A program made the translations under genes and the position numbers. Under the pieces are notes generated by a model. The model was given only the letters and a program-made list of their open reading frames with translations. It did not search any database and was not told the origin of the DNA. From NCBI RefSeq assembly GCF_910586915.1, contig NZ_CAJULN010000015.1:1-64000 (forward strand): a stretch of DNA of 64,000 nt, given 5' to 3'. Shown one piece after another: positions 47,585-56,071 of this stretch; the stretch's first letter is position 1; each line of letters starts with the position of its first letter. The DNA is from an uncultured Bacteroides sp. (GTDB taxonomy: Bacteria > Bacteroidota > Bacteroidia > Bacteroidales > Bacteroidaceae).

Positions 47585-47812
47585 ATGGCAAAAATCAAAG
47601 GAGCAATCGTAGTCGACACAGAACGCTGCAAAGGATGCAACCTGTGTGTAGTGGCGTGTCCGCTCGATGTAATCGCCCTCAACAAAGAGGTGAATATGAA
47701 AGGCTACAACTATGCCTGGCAAGTGAAAGAAGATACCTGCAACGGATGCAGCTCGTGTGCAACAGTGTGTCCCGACGGATGTATCTCAGTGTATAAAGTA
47801 AAAGTAGAATAA
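47585..47812 (+). CDS. 2-oxoacid:ferredoxin oxidoreductase delta subunit, 2x4Fe-4S ferredoxin
   Basis: A 75-residue ferredoxin-like subunit with CKGCNLCVVACP and CNGCSSCATVCP, each binding one 4Fe-4S cluster. It passes electrons from the ThDP subunit to free ferredoxin. The start at 47585 (MAKIKGAIVVD) is the family start. Upstream codons of the same frame overlap the TPR gene. First subunit of a delta-alpha-beta-gamma set. Confidence 0.94.
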   Translation: MAKIKGAIVVDTERCKGCNLCVVACPLDVIALNKEVNMKGYNYAWQVKEDTCNGCSSCATVCPDGCISVYKVKVE

Positions 47813-47826
47813 TAAAGAAAAAGAAT

Positions 47827-48909
47827 ATGGCAGAAGAAGTTGTATTAATGAAAGGAAACGAAGCCATCGCCCACGCAGCCATCCGTTGCGGTGCCGACGG
47901 ATACTTCGGTTATCCTATTACTCCCCAGTCGGAGGTGTTGGAAACGCTTGCCGAACTGAAACCGTGGGAGACAACCGGAATGGTTGTGCTCCAGGCGGAA
48001 AGCGAAGTGGCAGCTATCAATATGGTATATGGCGGTGCAGGCAGCGGAAAGATGGTAATGACCTCCTCTTCAAGCCCCGGTGTAAGTCTGAAACAGGAAG
48101 GTATCTCCTACATTGCAGGAGCCGAGCTTCCCTGTCTGATTGTAAACGTGATGCGCGGCGGCCCCGGATTGGGAACCATCCAGCCGAGCCAGGCAGACTA
48201 CTTCCAGACAGTGAAAGGCGGCGGACACGGCGACTACCGGCTGATTGCTCTCGCTCCGGCCTCCGTACAGGAAATGGCGGATTTCGTCGCCTTAGGATTT
48301 GAACTTGCCTTCAAATACCGCAACCCAGCCATCATCCTTGCCGACGGCGTAATCGGACAGATGATGGAGAAAGTGGTTCTTCCCGCACAGAAACCGCGCC
48401 GCACGGACGAAGAGGTTATCGCACAATGCCCGTGGGCCGCTACCGGAAAGGGCAAAGACCGCAAAACGAATGTCATTACTTCACTCGAACTGAAACCGGA
48501 AGCGATGGAAATAAACAACCTGCGCTTCCAAGCGAAATACTGCGAAATCGAAGAGAACGAAGTACGCTTCGAGGAGATAAACTGCGAAGACGCCGAATAC
48601 CTGATTGTCGCCTTCGGCTCTATGGCACGCATCGGGCAGAAAGCAATGGAACTGGCACGCGAGAAAGGTATCAAGGTAGGTATCCTCCGCCCCATCACCT
48701 TGTGGCCGTTCCCGACAAAGGCAATCGCCGCCTATGCTGACAAAGTGAAAGGAATGCTCGTCACGGAGCTGAACGCCGGACAGATGATTGAGGATGTACG
48801 CCTTGCCGTGAACGGGAAAGTGAAGGTAGAACATTTCGGACGCCTCGGCGGTATTGTTCCCGATCCGGACGAGATTGTAACTGCTTTGGAAGAGAAAATA
48901 ATCAAATAA
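47827..48909 (+). CDS. 2-oxoacid:ferredoxin oxidoreductase alpha subunit (VorB/KorA type)
   Basis: A 360-residue alpha subunit with LMKGNEAIAHAAIRCG and YFGYPITPQSEV near 20-37, and SSSPGVSLKQEGISY near 83-97. These are typical of VorB (branched-chain 2-oxoacid) and KorA (2-oxoglutarate) enzymes. The two cannot be told apart by eye. In Bacteroides such an enzyme links glutamate or branched-chain keto acids to acyl-CoA and ferredoxin, and can work reductively. Confidence 0.92.
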   Translation: MAEEVVLMKGNEAIAHAAIRCGADGYFGYPITPQSEVLETLAELKPWETTGMVVLQAESEVAAINMVYGGAGSGKMVMTSSSSPGVSLKQEGISYIAGAELPCLIVNVMRGGPGLGTIQPSQADYFQTVKGGGHGDYRLIALAPASVQEMADFVALGFELAFKYRNPAIILADGVIGQMMEKVVLPAQKPRRTDEEVIAQCPWAATGKGKDRKTNVITSLELKPEAMEINNLRFQAKYCEIEENEVRFEEINCEDAEYLIVAFGSMARIGQKAMELAREKGIKVGILRPITLWPFPTKAIAAYADKVKGMLVTELNAGQMIEDVRLAVNGKVKVEHFGRLGGIVPDPDEIVTALEEKIIK

Positions 48910-48917
48910 CGAAAACG

Positions 48918-49094
48918 ATGAATCCCGATAAAATAAGAAACGTACTGAACATCCTTTTCATGATATTGGCGCTTGCAGCCATTATCACTTACTTCATCGT
49001 AGGAAAGGAAGACTTTAAAATGTTTATCTACGTCTGCGGCGCGGCAATCTTTGTCAAGCTGATGGAGTTTTTTATACGGTTCACCAACAGATAA
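48918..49094 (+). CDS. 58-residue two-helix membrane protein inside the oxidoreductase operon
   Basis: ATG at 48918, 8 bases after the alpha subunit stop, TAA at 49092-49094, 12 bases before the beta subunit. The product starts MNPDKIRNVLNILF and has two hydrophobic helices (about 8-28 and 36-52), with a short charged loop GKEDFK between them and basic residues at the end. No domain is recognised. Tight spacing and the gap exactly filling the alpha-beta interval argue that it is translated. It could anchor the otherwise soluble complex to the membrane; that is inference. Confidence 0.72.
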   Translation: MNPDKIRNVLNILFMILALAAIITYFIVGKEDFKMFIYVCGAAIFVKLMEFFIRFTNR

Positions 49095-49106
49095 GGAGAA
49101 GAAATC

Positions 49107-49871
49107 ATGACTAAGGAAGAAATAATCAAACCCGAGAATCTGGTTTACAAGAAACCGACTCTGATGAACGACAATGCCATGCACTACTGCCCGGGTTGCA
49201 GTCATGGAGTGGTACACAAACTCATTGCCGAAGTGATAGAGGAAATGGGAATGGAAGATAAAACGGTAGGTGTCTCTCCGGTAGGATGCGCTGTTTTTGC
49301 CTACAACTATCTGGACATCGACTGGGAGGAAGCCGCACACGGACGTGCCCCTGCCGTAGCCACTGCCGTGAAACGCCTGTGGCCGAGCCGACTTGTGTTC
49401 ACGTATCAGGGCGACGGCGACTTGGCTTGCATCGGTACTGCCGAAACAATCCATGCCTTGAACCGTGGCGAGAATATCACGATTATCTTTATCAACAATG
49501 CTATCTACGGTATGACCGGAGGTCAGATGGCACCGACCACACTGGTAGGTATGAAAAGTTCCACTTGCCCTTACGGACGCGACGTCGAACTGCACGGTTA
49601 TCCGTTGAAGATTACCGAAATCGCCGCCCAACTGGAAGGAACCGCCTACGTAACCCGCCAGTCCGTACAATCCGTGCCGGCTATCCGCAAGGCGAAGAAA
49701 GCCATCCGCAAGGCCTTCGAGAACTCCATGAACGGCAAAGGCTCCAATTTAGTGGAAATTGTGTCCACTTGCAGTTCCGGCTGGAAGATGACTCCCGAAA
49801 AGGCAAACAAATGGATGGAAGAACATATGTTCCCGTTCTATCCGTTGGGTGATTTGAAAGATAAAGAATAA
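49107..49871 (+). CDS. 2-oxoacid:ferredoxin oxidoreductase beta subunit (ThDP-binding)
   Basis: A 254-residue beta subunit that holds ThDP and a 4Fe-4S cluster. CPGCSHGVVHKL near 29-40 and GCAVFAYNYLD near 61-71 contribute cluster Cys. The ThDP motif GDGDLACIGTAE near 105-116 continues to NNAIYGMTGGQMAPTT near 130-145. Pairs with the alpha subunit across the small membrane protein gene. Confidence 0.93.
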   Translation: MTKEEIIKPENLVYKKPTLMNDNAMHYCPGCSHGVVHKLIAEVIEEMGMEDKTVGVSPVGCAVFAYNYLDIDWEEAAHGRAPAVATAVKRLWPSRLVFTYQGDGDLACIGTAETIHALNRGENITIIFINNAIYGMTGGQMAPTTLVGMKSSTCPYGRDVELHGYPLKITEIAAQLEGTAYVTRQSVQSVPAIRKAKKAIRKAFENSMNGKGSNLVEIVSTCSSGWKMTPEKANKWMEEHMFPFYPLGDLKDKE

Positions 49872-49891
49872 CGCTAAAAGTCAACAGAACA

Positions 49892-50434
49892 ATGAAAGAA
49901 GAAATAATTATAGCAGGCTTCGGTGGACAGGGCGTATTGTCTATGGGTAAGATTCTGGCTTACTCGGGCCTGATGGAAGGCAAGGAAGTGAGCTGGATGC
50001 CGGCCTACGGCCCCGAACAGCGCGGAGGAACAGCCAACGTCACAGTAATTGTAAGCGACGACAAAGTATCTTCGCCCATCTTAAGCAAATATGACAGTGC
50101 CATCATTCTGAACCAACCTTCGCTCGAGAAATTTGAAAGCAAGGTGAAACCCGGCGGTATCCTTATTTATGACGGTTATGGAATTATCAACCCGCCTACC
50201 CGTAAGGATATCAAAGTATATCGCATCGATGCAATGGACGCAGCCAACGAGATGAACAATGCCAAAGCATTCAACATGATTGTGCTCGGCGGCCTGTTGA
50301 AGCTCCGCCCGATTGTAACGCTGGAAAATGTAATCAAAGGACTGAAGAAAACCTTGCCCGAACGTCACCATCACCTGATTCCTATGAATGAGGAAGCTAT
50401 CAAGAAAGGTATGGAGCTTATCCGTGAGGTTTAA
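49892..50434 (+). CDS. 2-oxoacid:ferredoxin oxidoreductase gamma subunit
   Basis: A 180-residue gamma subunit with GFGGQGVLSMGK near 8-19 and YGPEQRGGTANVTV near 37-50, the same signatures as IorB at 5407. Completes the four-subunit enzyme. Operon end is marked by the long inverted repeat at 50444-50529. Confidence 0.94.
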   Translation: MKEEIIIAGFGGQGVLSMGKILAYSGLMEGKEVSWMPAYGPEQRGGTANVTVIVSDDKVSSPILSKYDSAIILNQPSLEKFESKVKPGGILIYDGYGIINPPTRKDIKVYRIDAMDAANEMNNAKAFNMIVLGGLLKLRPIVTLENVIKGLKKTLPERHHHLIPMNEEAIKKGMELIREV

Positions 50435-50443
50435 TAAATGAAA

Positions 50444-50529
50444 AATTGAGAATTGAGAATTAAAAAATAATTGCCTGGCAAGCAGAGGATGCAACATATT
50501 TTTCAATTCTCAATTCTCAATTCTCAATT
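50444..50529. terminator. Long inverted repeat of TTGAGAA/TTCTCAA units
   Basis: AATTGAGAATTGAGAATT (50444-50461) is the exact complement of 50505-50522 and of the overlapping 50512-50529. Two and three tandem 7-base units face each other across about 43 bases. It lies after the gamma subunit and probably forms a large hairpin ending the operon. Such AT-rich 7-base-repeat hairpins recur in Bacteroides intergenic DNA, to my recollection. Confidence 0.65.
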
Positions 50530-50537
50530 AAAGTAAG

Positions 50538-50545
50538 TATCTTTG
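50538..50545 (+). promoter_or_regulatory. -7 box of the porin promoter, next to the start codon
   Basis: TATCTTTG ends 9 bases before the ATG at 50555. The predicted leader is only a few bases long and leaves no room for a normal ribosome-binding site. Confidence 0.55.
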
Positions 50546-50554
50546 TCCCCGATT

Positions 50555-52606
50555 ATGAGACGAATCTTACTATTATATATACTACTTTCCGTCATAGGAT
50601 TGACAACAGCCCACGCACAGTTCGATAATGGTCGGCAGCGAGTGGACGAAAACGGATACGACCAATACGGCAATCAGATAGACCCTTCCATGATTCCGGA
50701 CAGACTGGATAGTGCAAACGTCGAAGTCAAAGGATTGCCCCCTACACTCTATATGTGGCGTATCAAGAATCAATTGGGCGACCGGACAATCATTCCGGCA
50801 GACACCGCCTACCATCATTTTCAGAATACGAATCTCACGGAAGGAGTGACCGGACATTACAATTACCTTGCCAATTTGGGCTCTCCCCGTATGTCGCGCA
50901 TCTTCTTCGACCGCCGCGACGCGGAACCGACCATCTTCATGGAGCCTTTCTCCAGTTTCTTTGTCCGCCCCACGGAGTTTAACTTTACAAACAGCAACGT
51001 GCCTTACACCAATCTGACCTACCACAAGGCGGGCAGCAAGATAAATGGGGAGGAACGTTTCAAATCTTACTTTTCCGTCAACGCCAACAAAAAACTGGCT
51101 TTCGGCTTCAACATCGACTATCTGTACGGAAGAGGATACTACAACAACCAGAACACCGCCTATTTCAACGCCGCCATCTTCGGCAGTTATATCGGCGACA
51201 AGTATCAGATGCAGACCATCTACAGCAACAACTATCTGAAAACAAACGAGAACGGTGGTATCGAGGACGACCGGTACATCACCGCCCCCGAAGAGATGGC
51301 ACAGGGACAAAGGGAATACGAATCGACCAATATCCCGACCAGGCTGAGCGCCACGACCAACCGCAACCATGGCTTCTACGTATTCCTTACCCACCGCTAC
51401 AACTTAGGATTCCAGCGCGACCTGCCCAAAGCGGAGAACGACACGATGCCTGCCAAGCAGGAGTTCGTTCCGGTCACCAGTTTTATACATACCCTACAGG
51501 TAGAGCGGGCGCGGCACACTTTCAACTCCAGCGACGATATGCGGAGTAAGAACTACTATCAGAATACTTATCTTGCCCCCGATAGTCCGATTGTTCACGA
51601 CAGCACCACATACGTAGGTATCAAAAACACGGTCGGTATCGCCCTGCTCGAAGGTTTCAACAAATATGCCAAAGCCGGACTGACTGCTTATGCTTCCTAC
51701 AAAATAAGCAAGTACACCCTGATGAATATGAATGGCAACCCGTTGCCCGACAAGTATAATGAGAACGAAATATTCGTGGGTGGCGAACTTTCCAAACGTG
51801 AAGGAAATGTGCTTCATTATCATGCTATCGGCGAAGTGGGGCTGGCGGGAGAAGCTATCGGACAATTCAACGTAAAGGGAGACATCGACCTCAACTTCCC
51901 TTTGTGGAAAGATACGGTAAGCCTCATAGCCCGCGGGGAGGTAAGCAATAAATTAGCACCGTTCTATATGCGCCATTATCACTCCAAACATTTCCTGTGG
52001 GACAACAACATGGACAAAGAATTCCGTACCCGCATCGAAGGTGAGCTGAGCATTGCCCGTTGGAAGACACGATTGAGAGCAGGAGTGGAAAATATCAAGA
52101 ACTACACATATTTCAACCAGCAGGCAACACCCGAACAGAAAAACGGAAGCCTGCAAGTTTTGTCGGCAAGTCTTAACCAGGACTTCAAACTCGGAATATT
52201 CCACTTGGACAATGAGGTAGTCTGGCAGAAATGCAGCGACCAGACGGTACTTCCCTTGCCCGATATTTCTTTGTATCACAACTTTTATATGCAGTTCAAG
52301 TTGGCAAAAAAAGTACTTAGCGTGCAGTTGGGCGCCGATGTGCGATACTTCACCAAATACAATGCGCCTGCATATACACCCGCCATCCAGAATTTCCATC
52401 TGCAAGCGGCAGACGACCAGGTAGAAATCGGCGGTTATCCGATTGTGAACGTCTACGCAAACCTGCACTTGAAGCGCACACGTTTCTATGTAATGATGTA
52501 TCACGTGAACCAGGGTATGAGCAGATCGAATTATTTCCTGTCGCCCCACTACCCTATCAACCCACGCATACTAAAATTCGGTCTTTCGTGGAATTTCTAT
52601 GATTAA
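50555..52606 (+). CDS. Putative outer membrane porin
   Basis: A 683-residue protein with a signal peptide (about 1-22, TTAHA-Q) and a long beta-rich body. Alternating aromatic strands end in GLSWNFYD, an outer-membrane-barrel style C-terminus with penultimate aromatic residues. It fits the putative_porin family of Bacteroidetes. Substrate unknown. The start at 50555 is preferred because the upstream TTG at 50543 lies in the -7 box. The next gene follows after 17 bases and encodes a periplasmic binding protein, suggesting a shared uptake role. Confidence 0.85.
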   Translation: MRRILLLYILLSVIGLTTAHAQFDNGRQRVDENGYDQYGNQIDPSMIPDRLDSANVEVKGLPPTLYMWRIKNQLGDRTIIPADTAYHHFQNTNLTEGVTGHYNYLANLGSPRMSRIFFDRRDAEPTIFMEPFSSFFVRPTEFNFTNSNVPYTNLTYHKAGSKINGEERFKSYFSVNANKKLAFGFNIDYLYGRGYYNNQNTAYFNAAIFGSYIGDKYQMQTIYSNNYLKTNENGGIEDDRYITAPEEMAQGQREYESTNIPTRLSATTNRNHGFYVFLTHRYNLGFQRDLPKAENDTMPAKQEFVPVTSFIHTLQVERARHTFNSSDDMRSKNYYQNTYLAPDSPIVHDSTTYVGIKNTVGIALLEGFNKYAKAGLTAYASYKISKYTLMNMNGNPLPDKYNENEIFVGGELSKREGNVLHYHAIGEVGLAGEAIGQFNVKGDIDLNFPLWKDTVSLIARGEVSNKLAPFYMRHYHSKHFLWDNNMDKEFRTRIEGELSIARWKTRLRAGVENIKNYTYFNQQATPEQKNGSLQVLSASLNQDFKLGIFHLDNEVVWQKCSDQTVLPLPDISLYHNFYMQFKLAKKVLSVQLGADVRYFTKYNAPAYTPAIQNFHLQAADDQVEIGGYPIVNVYANLHLKRTRFYVMMYHVNQGMSRSNYFLSPHYPINPRILKFGLSWNFYD

Positions 52607-52623
52607 TAAAACGCTTACGGCTT

Positions 52624-53460
52624 ATGGAGAGACGCCCCAAACTGAGACTGTTCAGATATTTAGTACCTGTCGTTATTATATCGGCAGTCCTCTTTTTCGT
52701 ACGCCGATGCGACAGAAAAGAGAATCCGCCGGGACAACCGCGCGACTACGCAGCCATTGCCCAAGAAGGAATCCTGCGTGTAGCCACCGAATACAATTCG
52801 ACCAGTTTCTACGTAGACGGCGACACCATCTCTGGTTTCCACTATGACCTGATAGAAGCCTTTGCCCGCAACAAAGGGCTGAAAGCCGAGATAACCCCTC
52901 TCATGAGTTTTGAAGAACGGCTGGAAGGATTGGCGGAAGGACGTTTCGATGTTATCGCTTTCAGTATATTAGCTACCAGCGAACTCAAAGATTCCTTGCT
53001 TCTCACTACGCCCGTCGCACTCAACAAACAAGTATTGGTGCAACGAAAGGCAACCGAAGAAAACGATTCGCTCTATATCCGCAGCCAACTGGATTTGGCT
53101 CAACGCACGCTTCATGTCGTAAAAGGTTCTCCTTCTATCCTGCGTATCCGCAATTTGGGAAATGAAATCGGCGACACTATTTATATAAAGGAGATAGAAA
53201 AATATGGTTCCGAACAACTGATATCACTGGTAGCTCACGGAGATATCGACTATGCCGTCTGTGACGAAAGCATCGCACGGGTAGTTGCAGATTCTTTGCC
53301 ACAGATAGACATTCATACAGCCGTCAGCTTTACGCAGTTCTATTCGTGGGCGGTCAGCAAGCAGTCGCCCGCCCTGCTCGACAGTTTGAATACGTGGCTG
53401 GACAAATTCCAGAAAGAAAAGGAGTACCAAAAGATTTACAGGAAATACTACCCCCGATAA
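52624..53460 (+). CDS. Membrane-anchored solute-binding domain protein (SBP_bac_3 / MltF-like N-domain)
   Basis: A 278-residue protein with an N-terminal membrane segment (about 12-27, ending FFVRRCDR) and a family 3 periplasmic solute-binding domain (about 45-275). ILRVATEYNSTSFYVDGD and GFHYDLIEAFARNKGLK are visible. MltF lytic transglycosylases share this N-domain, but no catalytic lysozyme-like domain follows, so it is probably a sensor or binding protein. No ABC permease genes are adjacent. Confidence 0.82.
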   Translation: MERRPKLRLFRYLVPVVIISAVLFFVRRCDRKENPPGQPRDYAAIAQEGILRVATEYNSTSFYVDGDTISGFHYDLIEAFARNKGLKAEITPLMSFEERLEGLAEGRFDVIAFSILATSELKDSLLLTTPVALNKQVLVQRKATEENDSLYIRSQLDLAQRTLHVVKGSPSILRIRNLGNEIGDTIYIKEIEKYGSEQLISLVAHGDIDYAVCDESIARVVADSLPQIDIHTAVSFTQFYSWAVSKQSPALLDSLNTWLDKFQKEKEYQKIYRKYYPR

Positions 53461-53463
53461 AGT

Positions 53464-53493
53464 TGCTCTTGACAAAAAATAACTTTATCTTTG
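53464..53493 (+). promoter_or_regulatory. Promoter of the Gfo/Idh/MocA gene
   Basis: TTGC (53464-53467), 18 bases, TATCTTTG (53486-53493), 40 bases before the ATG. Confidence 0.6.
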
Positions 53494-53532
53494 GGACTTG
53501 TAAAAAAACAGGTACAACAGGTAATCATAATT

Positions 53533-54519
53533 ATGAGTGAAAAGATAATCAAATGGGGCTTTATCGGATGCGGAGAGGTGACCAAGACAAAAAGCGGTCC
53601 TGCTTTCCAAAAAGTAGCACATTCGGAGGTCGTAGCGGTAATGAGCCGCGACGGCGCGAAAGCCAAAGCATATGCCAAAGAAAGAGGTATCAAAAAATGG
53701 TATGATGATGCACAGGAATTGATAGACGATGAGGAGGTAAATGCCATATACATCGCCACTCCCCCTTCTTCGCACGCCACGTACGCCATTATGGCGATGA
53801 AAGCAGGCAAGCCCGCCTATATCGAAAAGCCGATGGCGGTCACCTACGAAGAGTGCTGCCGCATCAACCGCATCTCCAATGAAACGGGCGTTCCCTGTTT
53901 CGTTGCTTACTACCGCCGATACCTTCCTTACTTTCAGAAAGTAAAGGAGTTGGTAGAGAACGGAACTATCGGCAATGTCATCAATGTACAGATTCGTTTC
54001 GCCCAACCGCCGCGCGATTTGGACTACAACCGTGAGAATCTTCCCTGGCGCGTACAGGCGGATATTGCCGGAGGAGGCTACTTCTACGACCTCGCCCCGC
54101 ATCAGATTGATTTGTTGCAGGATATGTTCGGTTGTATCCTCGAAGCGAGCGGATACAAAAGCAATCGCGGCGGACTCTATCCCGCCGAAGATACTCTGAG
54201 TGCCTGTTTCCAGTTCGACAACGGATTGGTAGGTAGCGGTTCCTGGTGTTTCGTCGCCCACGATTCCGCCCGCGAAGACCGCATAGAAATTATCGGTGAC
54301 AAGGGGATGATTTGTTTCTCCGTCTTTACTTACGAACCTATCGGGCTGCACACCGAAAAAGGACGCGAGGAAATCCGCATCGACAACCCCGAACACGTGC
54401 AGCAACCTCTTATCCAAGCCGTGGTAGACCATCTGTTGGGCAAGTCCGTTTGTTCTTGCGACGGCGAAAGTGCCACGCTGACCAATTGGGTAATGGACAA
54501 GATTCTCGGAAAACTCTGA
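53533..54519 (+). CDS. Gfo/Idh/MocA family oxidoreductase
   Basis: A 328-residue NAD(P)-dependent dehydrogenase. The Rossmann start is WGFIGCGEVTK near 7-17, with the EKPMAVTYEECCRI block near 97-110 containing the Lys of the EKP motif. GGGYFYDLAPHQIDLL near 178-193 carries the catalytic His of the C-terminal domain. The sugar or polyol substrate is unknown. It begins after a promoter and ends at a strong terminator, so it is a single-gene unit. The longer frame from 53491 would start inside the -7 box. Confidence 0.92.
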   Translation: MSEKIIKWGFIGCGEVTKTKSGPAFQKVAHSEVVAVMSRDGAKAKAYAKERGIKKWYDDAQELIDDEEVNAIYIATPPSSHATYAIMAMKAGKPAYIEKPMAVTYEECCRINRISNETGVPCFVAYYRRYLPYFQKVKELVENGTIGNVINVQIRFAQPPRDLDYNRENLPWRVQADIAGGGYFYDLAPHQIDLLQDMFGCILEASGYKSNRGGLYPAEDTLSACFQFDNGLVGSGSWCFVAHDSAREDRIEIIGDKGMICFSVFTYEPIGLHTEKGREEIRIDNPEHVQQPLIQAVVDHLLGKSVCSCDGESATLTNWVMDKILGKL

Positions 54520-54553
54520 AAAAAGTCTCCTTCCAATCTTTATCAAGATACGG

Positions 54554-54598
54554 AAAGTGTCGGCCAGTTTGCATGATACAGCAATTTGCCGGCACTTT
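54554..54598 (+). terminator. Terminator of the Gfo/Idh/MocA gene
   Basis: AAAGTGTCGGC (54554-54564) pairs with GCCGGCACTTT (54588-54598, one G-U pair), followed by seven T. Confidence 0.88.
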
Positions 54599-54671
54599 TT
54601 TTCGTACAGATAGAAAAAAAGTATCTTTCCGATGTCACGCTTTTCTTCTTTCCACCGTCTTATCTGTGTAA

Positions 54672-55193
54672 ATGGAACTCAAGCAATTTAAAATAACCGT
54701 CCTGCCTCTTCGCGACAAGCTATTGAACTATGCCCGAAGATTGACCGAGGATTCTTCGGATGCCGAAGATGTCGTGCAAGAGGTCATGCTGAAGTTATGG
54801 AACCAGCGCCACAAACTCGATAAATACCGAAACGTGGAAGCCGTAGCCATGACGATGACGCATCATCTTTGCATGGATATGTGGCGCTCAAGGCGTCCGG
54901 ATGCGATACCGCTCGAACAGATACAGGCGACGGCAACGACAGGGACACCCGAACGGCTGCTCGAAGAAAAGGATACCTGCAAACTGATGCAAGAGATTAT
55001 CGACTCCTTGCCCACCCTGCAACGGATGATTATCCGCATGAAGGACATCGAAGAGTACGAAACGGAAGAAATTGCGGAGATAACCGGATGCAATGCGGAA
55101 GCTATCCGCAGCAATCTTTCGAGAGCACGCAAGAAAGTGAGAGATATCTATTTGCACACCATACAAGAACGAAAAAGGAGGAATGATGTATGA
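54672..55193 (+). CDS. ECF-type RNA polymerase sigma factor
   Basis: A 173-residue sigma-70 family member with region 2 (about 10-80, DAEDVVQEVMLKLW) and region 4 (about 115-165, EEYETEEIAEITGCNAEAI, a helix-turn-helix). It recruits polymerase to a target promoter set, probably including its own operon. A candidate upstream promoter (TATCTTTC 54622-54629 or TATCTGTG 54661-54668) is imperfect, which would fit autoregulation by an alternative sequence. It overlaps the next gene by four bases. Confidence 0.93.
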   Translation: MELKQFKITVLPLRDKLLNYARRLTEDSSDAEDVVQEVMLKLWNQRHKLDKYRNVEAVAMTMTHHLCMDMWRSRRPDAIPLEQIQATATTGTPERLLEEKDTCKLMQEIIDSLPTLQRMIIRMKDIEEYETEEIAEITGCNAEAIRSNLSRARKKVRDIYLHTIQERKRRNDV

Positions 55194-55576
55194 AGAACAA
55201 TATAGAAGAATTGCTGAACAAATATTTTGAGGGTGAAACCACTTGCGAGGAGGAACGCCAACTGCGCCGTTTCTTTGCCAAAGGGTTTGTGCCGGAACAC
55301 CTTGAGGTATACCGTCCAATGTTTGCCTTCTTTGGTAAAAAGCGAAAGCCGCTCAGGTATTATCTGACTTACAGCTTAGGCACAGTAGCAGCCACTTTCT
55401 TATTGGCAATCGGTGTATCGGGCGTTTACCGTCATCTGTCTCCTGCGGTGTCAAGCTATGTCATCATCGACGGCCAACAATATACTGATGCCGTTTTAGT
55501 CCGTGAACAGGCGAAAGCCGCTTTCCACGACGTCAGTTTCAGTGAAGAGGATGTGTTCGTCACTTTATTTGAGTAA
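55190..55576 (+). CDS. Probable membrane anti-sigma factor
   Basis: A 128-residue protein starting in the sigma factor stop (ATGA). The N-terminal cytosolic helical part has IEELLNKYFEGETTCEEE, seen at the start of many Bacteroides regulators of this kind. One membrane segment lies at about 60-80, with a short outer tail. Position and topology imply it holds the sigma factor inactive at the membrane. It is shorter than FecR-type anti-sigma factors and lacks their FecR domain. Confidence 0.72.
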   Translation: MKNNIEELLNKYFEGETTCEEERQLRRFFAKGFVPEHLEVYRPMFAFFGKKRKPLRYYLTYSLGTVAATFLLAIGVSGVYRHLSPAVSSYVIIDGQQYTDAVLVREQAKAAFHDVSFSEEDVFVTLFE

Positions 55577-55597
55577 TAATATAAAAAACATAAGAAT

Positions 55598-56050
55598 ATG
55601 ATGAATAGACCCATTCGTACCACCGTCCTGTTTGTCCTCCTGCTTACCTTCACCGCCCGTGCGGCCGCCCAGCAAGGACTACAGATTGCTACCGTCTTTC
55701 AGAAATACGGAAAGCAGAAAGGAGTGACTATGGTAGAGTTGTCCAAAGAAGTGCTGGACGCCTACCGGATGAATCTCTACAAAAGTCTTGTGTTCAAGGA
55801 TGCGGAAGAGGCAATGCCCACTATCCTACGCTCTCTTGAAACCGACAAGAAGAAGGCCAAGAAGGTGAAAGAGGTTGTCTCCGGCGGGCAAATCCAGTCG
55901 GGCTATTACCAACTGCCGCAACTCAAGGAGGACGTCAACCGATTCATTCTCTTCAAAACAGGAAAGAAAGGTGCTGCCACCCTTATTTATATCGAAGGAG
56001 AGTTGGATGCCGATGACTTAGTTACCATGCTATTTATGAAAAAAGAATAA
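55598..56050 (+). CDS. Exported protein of the ECF operon
   Basis: A 150-residue protein with signal peptide (about 1-24, RAAA-Q). The mature part is helical at first (VFQKYGKQKGVTMVELSKE) and ends in a beta-rich segment (YIEGELDADDLVTMLF). It resembles the small exported proteins that sit with ECF sigma factors in Bacteroides (DUF4252-like architecture), but I cannot name the family securely. It may be the envelope signal or a downstream effector of the sigma factor. Confidence 0.7.
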   Translation: MMNRPIRTTVLFVLLLTFTARAAAQQGLQIATVFQKYGKQKGVTMVELSKEVLDAYRMNLYKSLVFKDAEEAMPTILRSLETDKKKAKKVKEVVSGGQIQSGYYQLPQLKEDVNRFILFKTGKKGAATLIYIEGELDADDLVTMLFMKKE

Positions 56051-56071
56051 GAACACATTAAAAAAATATCC

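Noticed and set aside
53485..54546. A 353-codon open frame antisense to the Gfo/Idh/MocA gene
   Set aside because: The plus-strand protein has clear family motifs. The antisense frame is a shadow with no recognisable domain.
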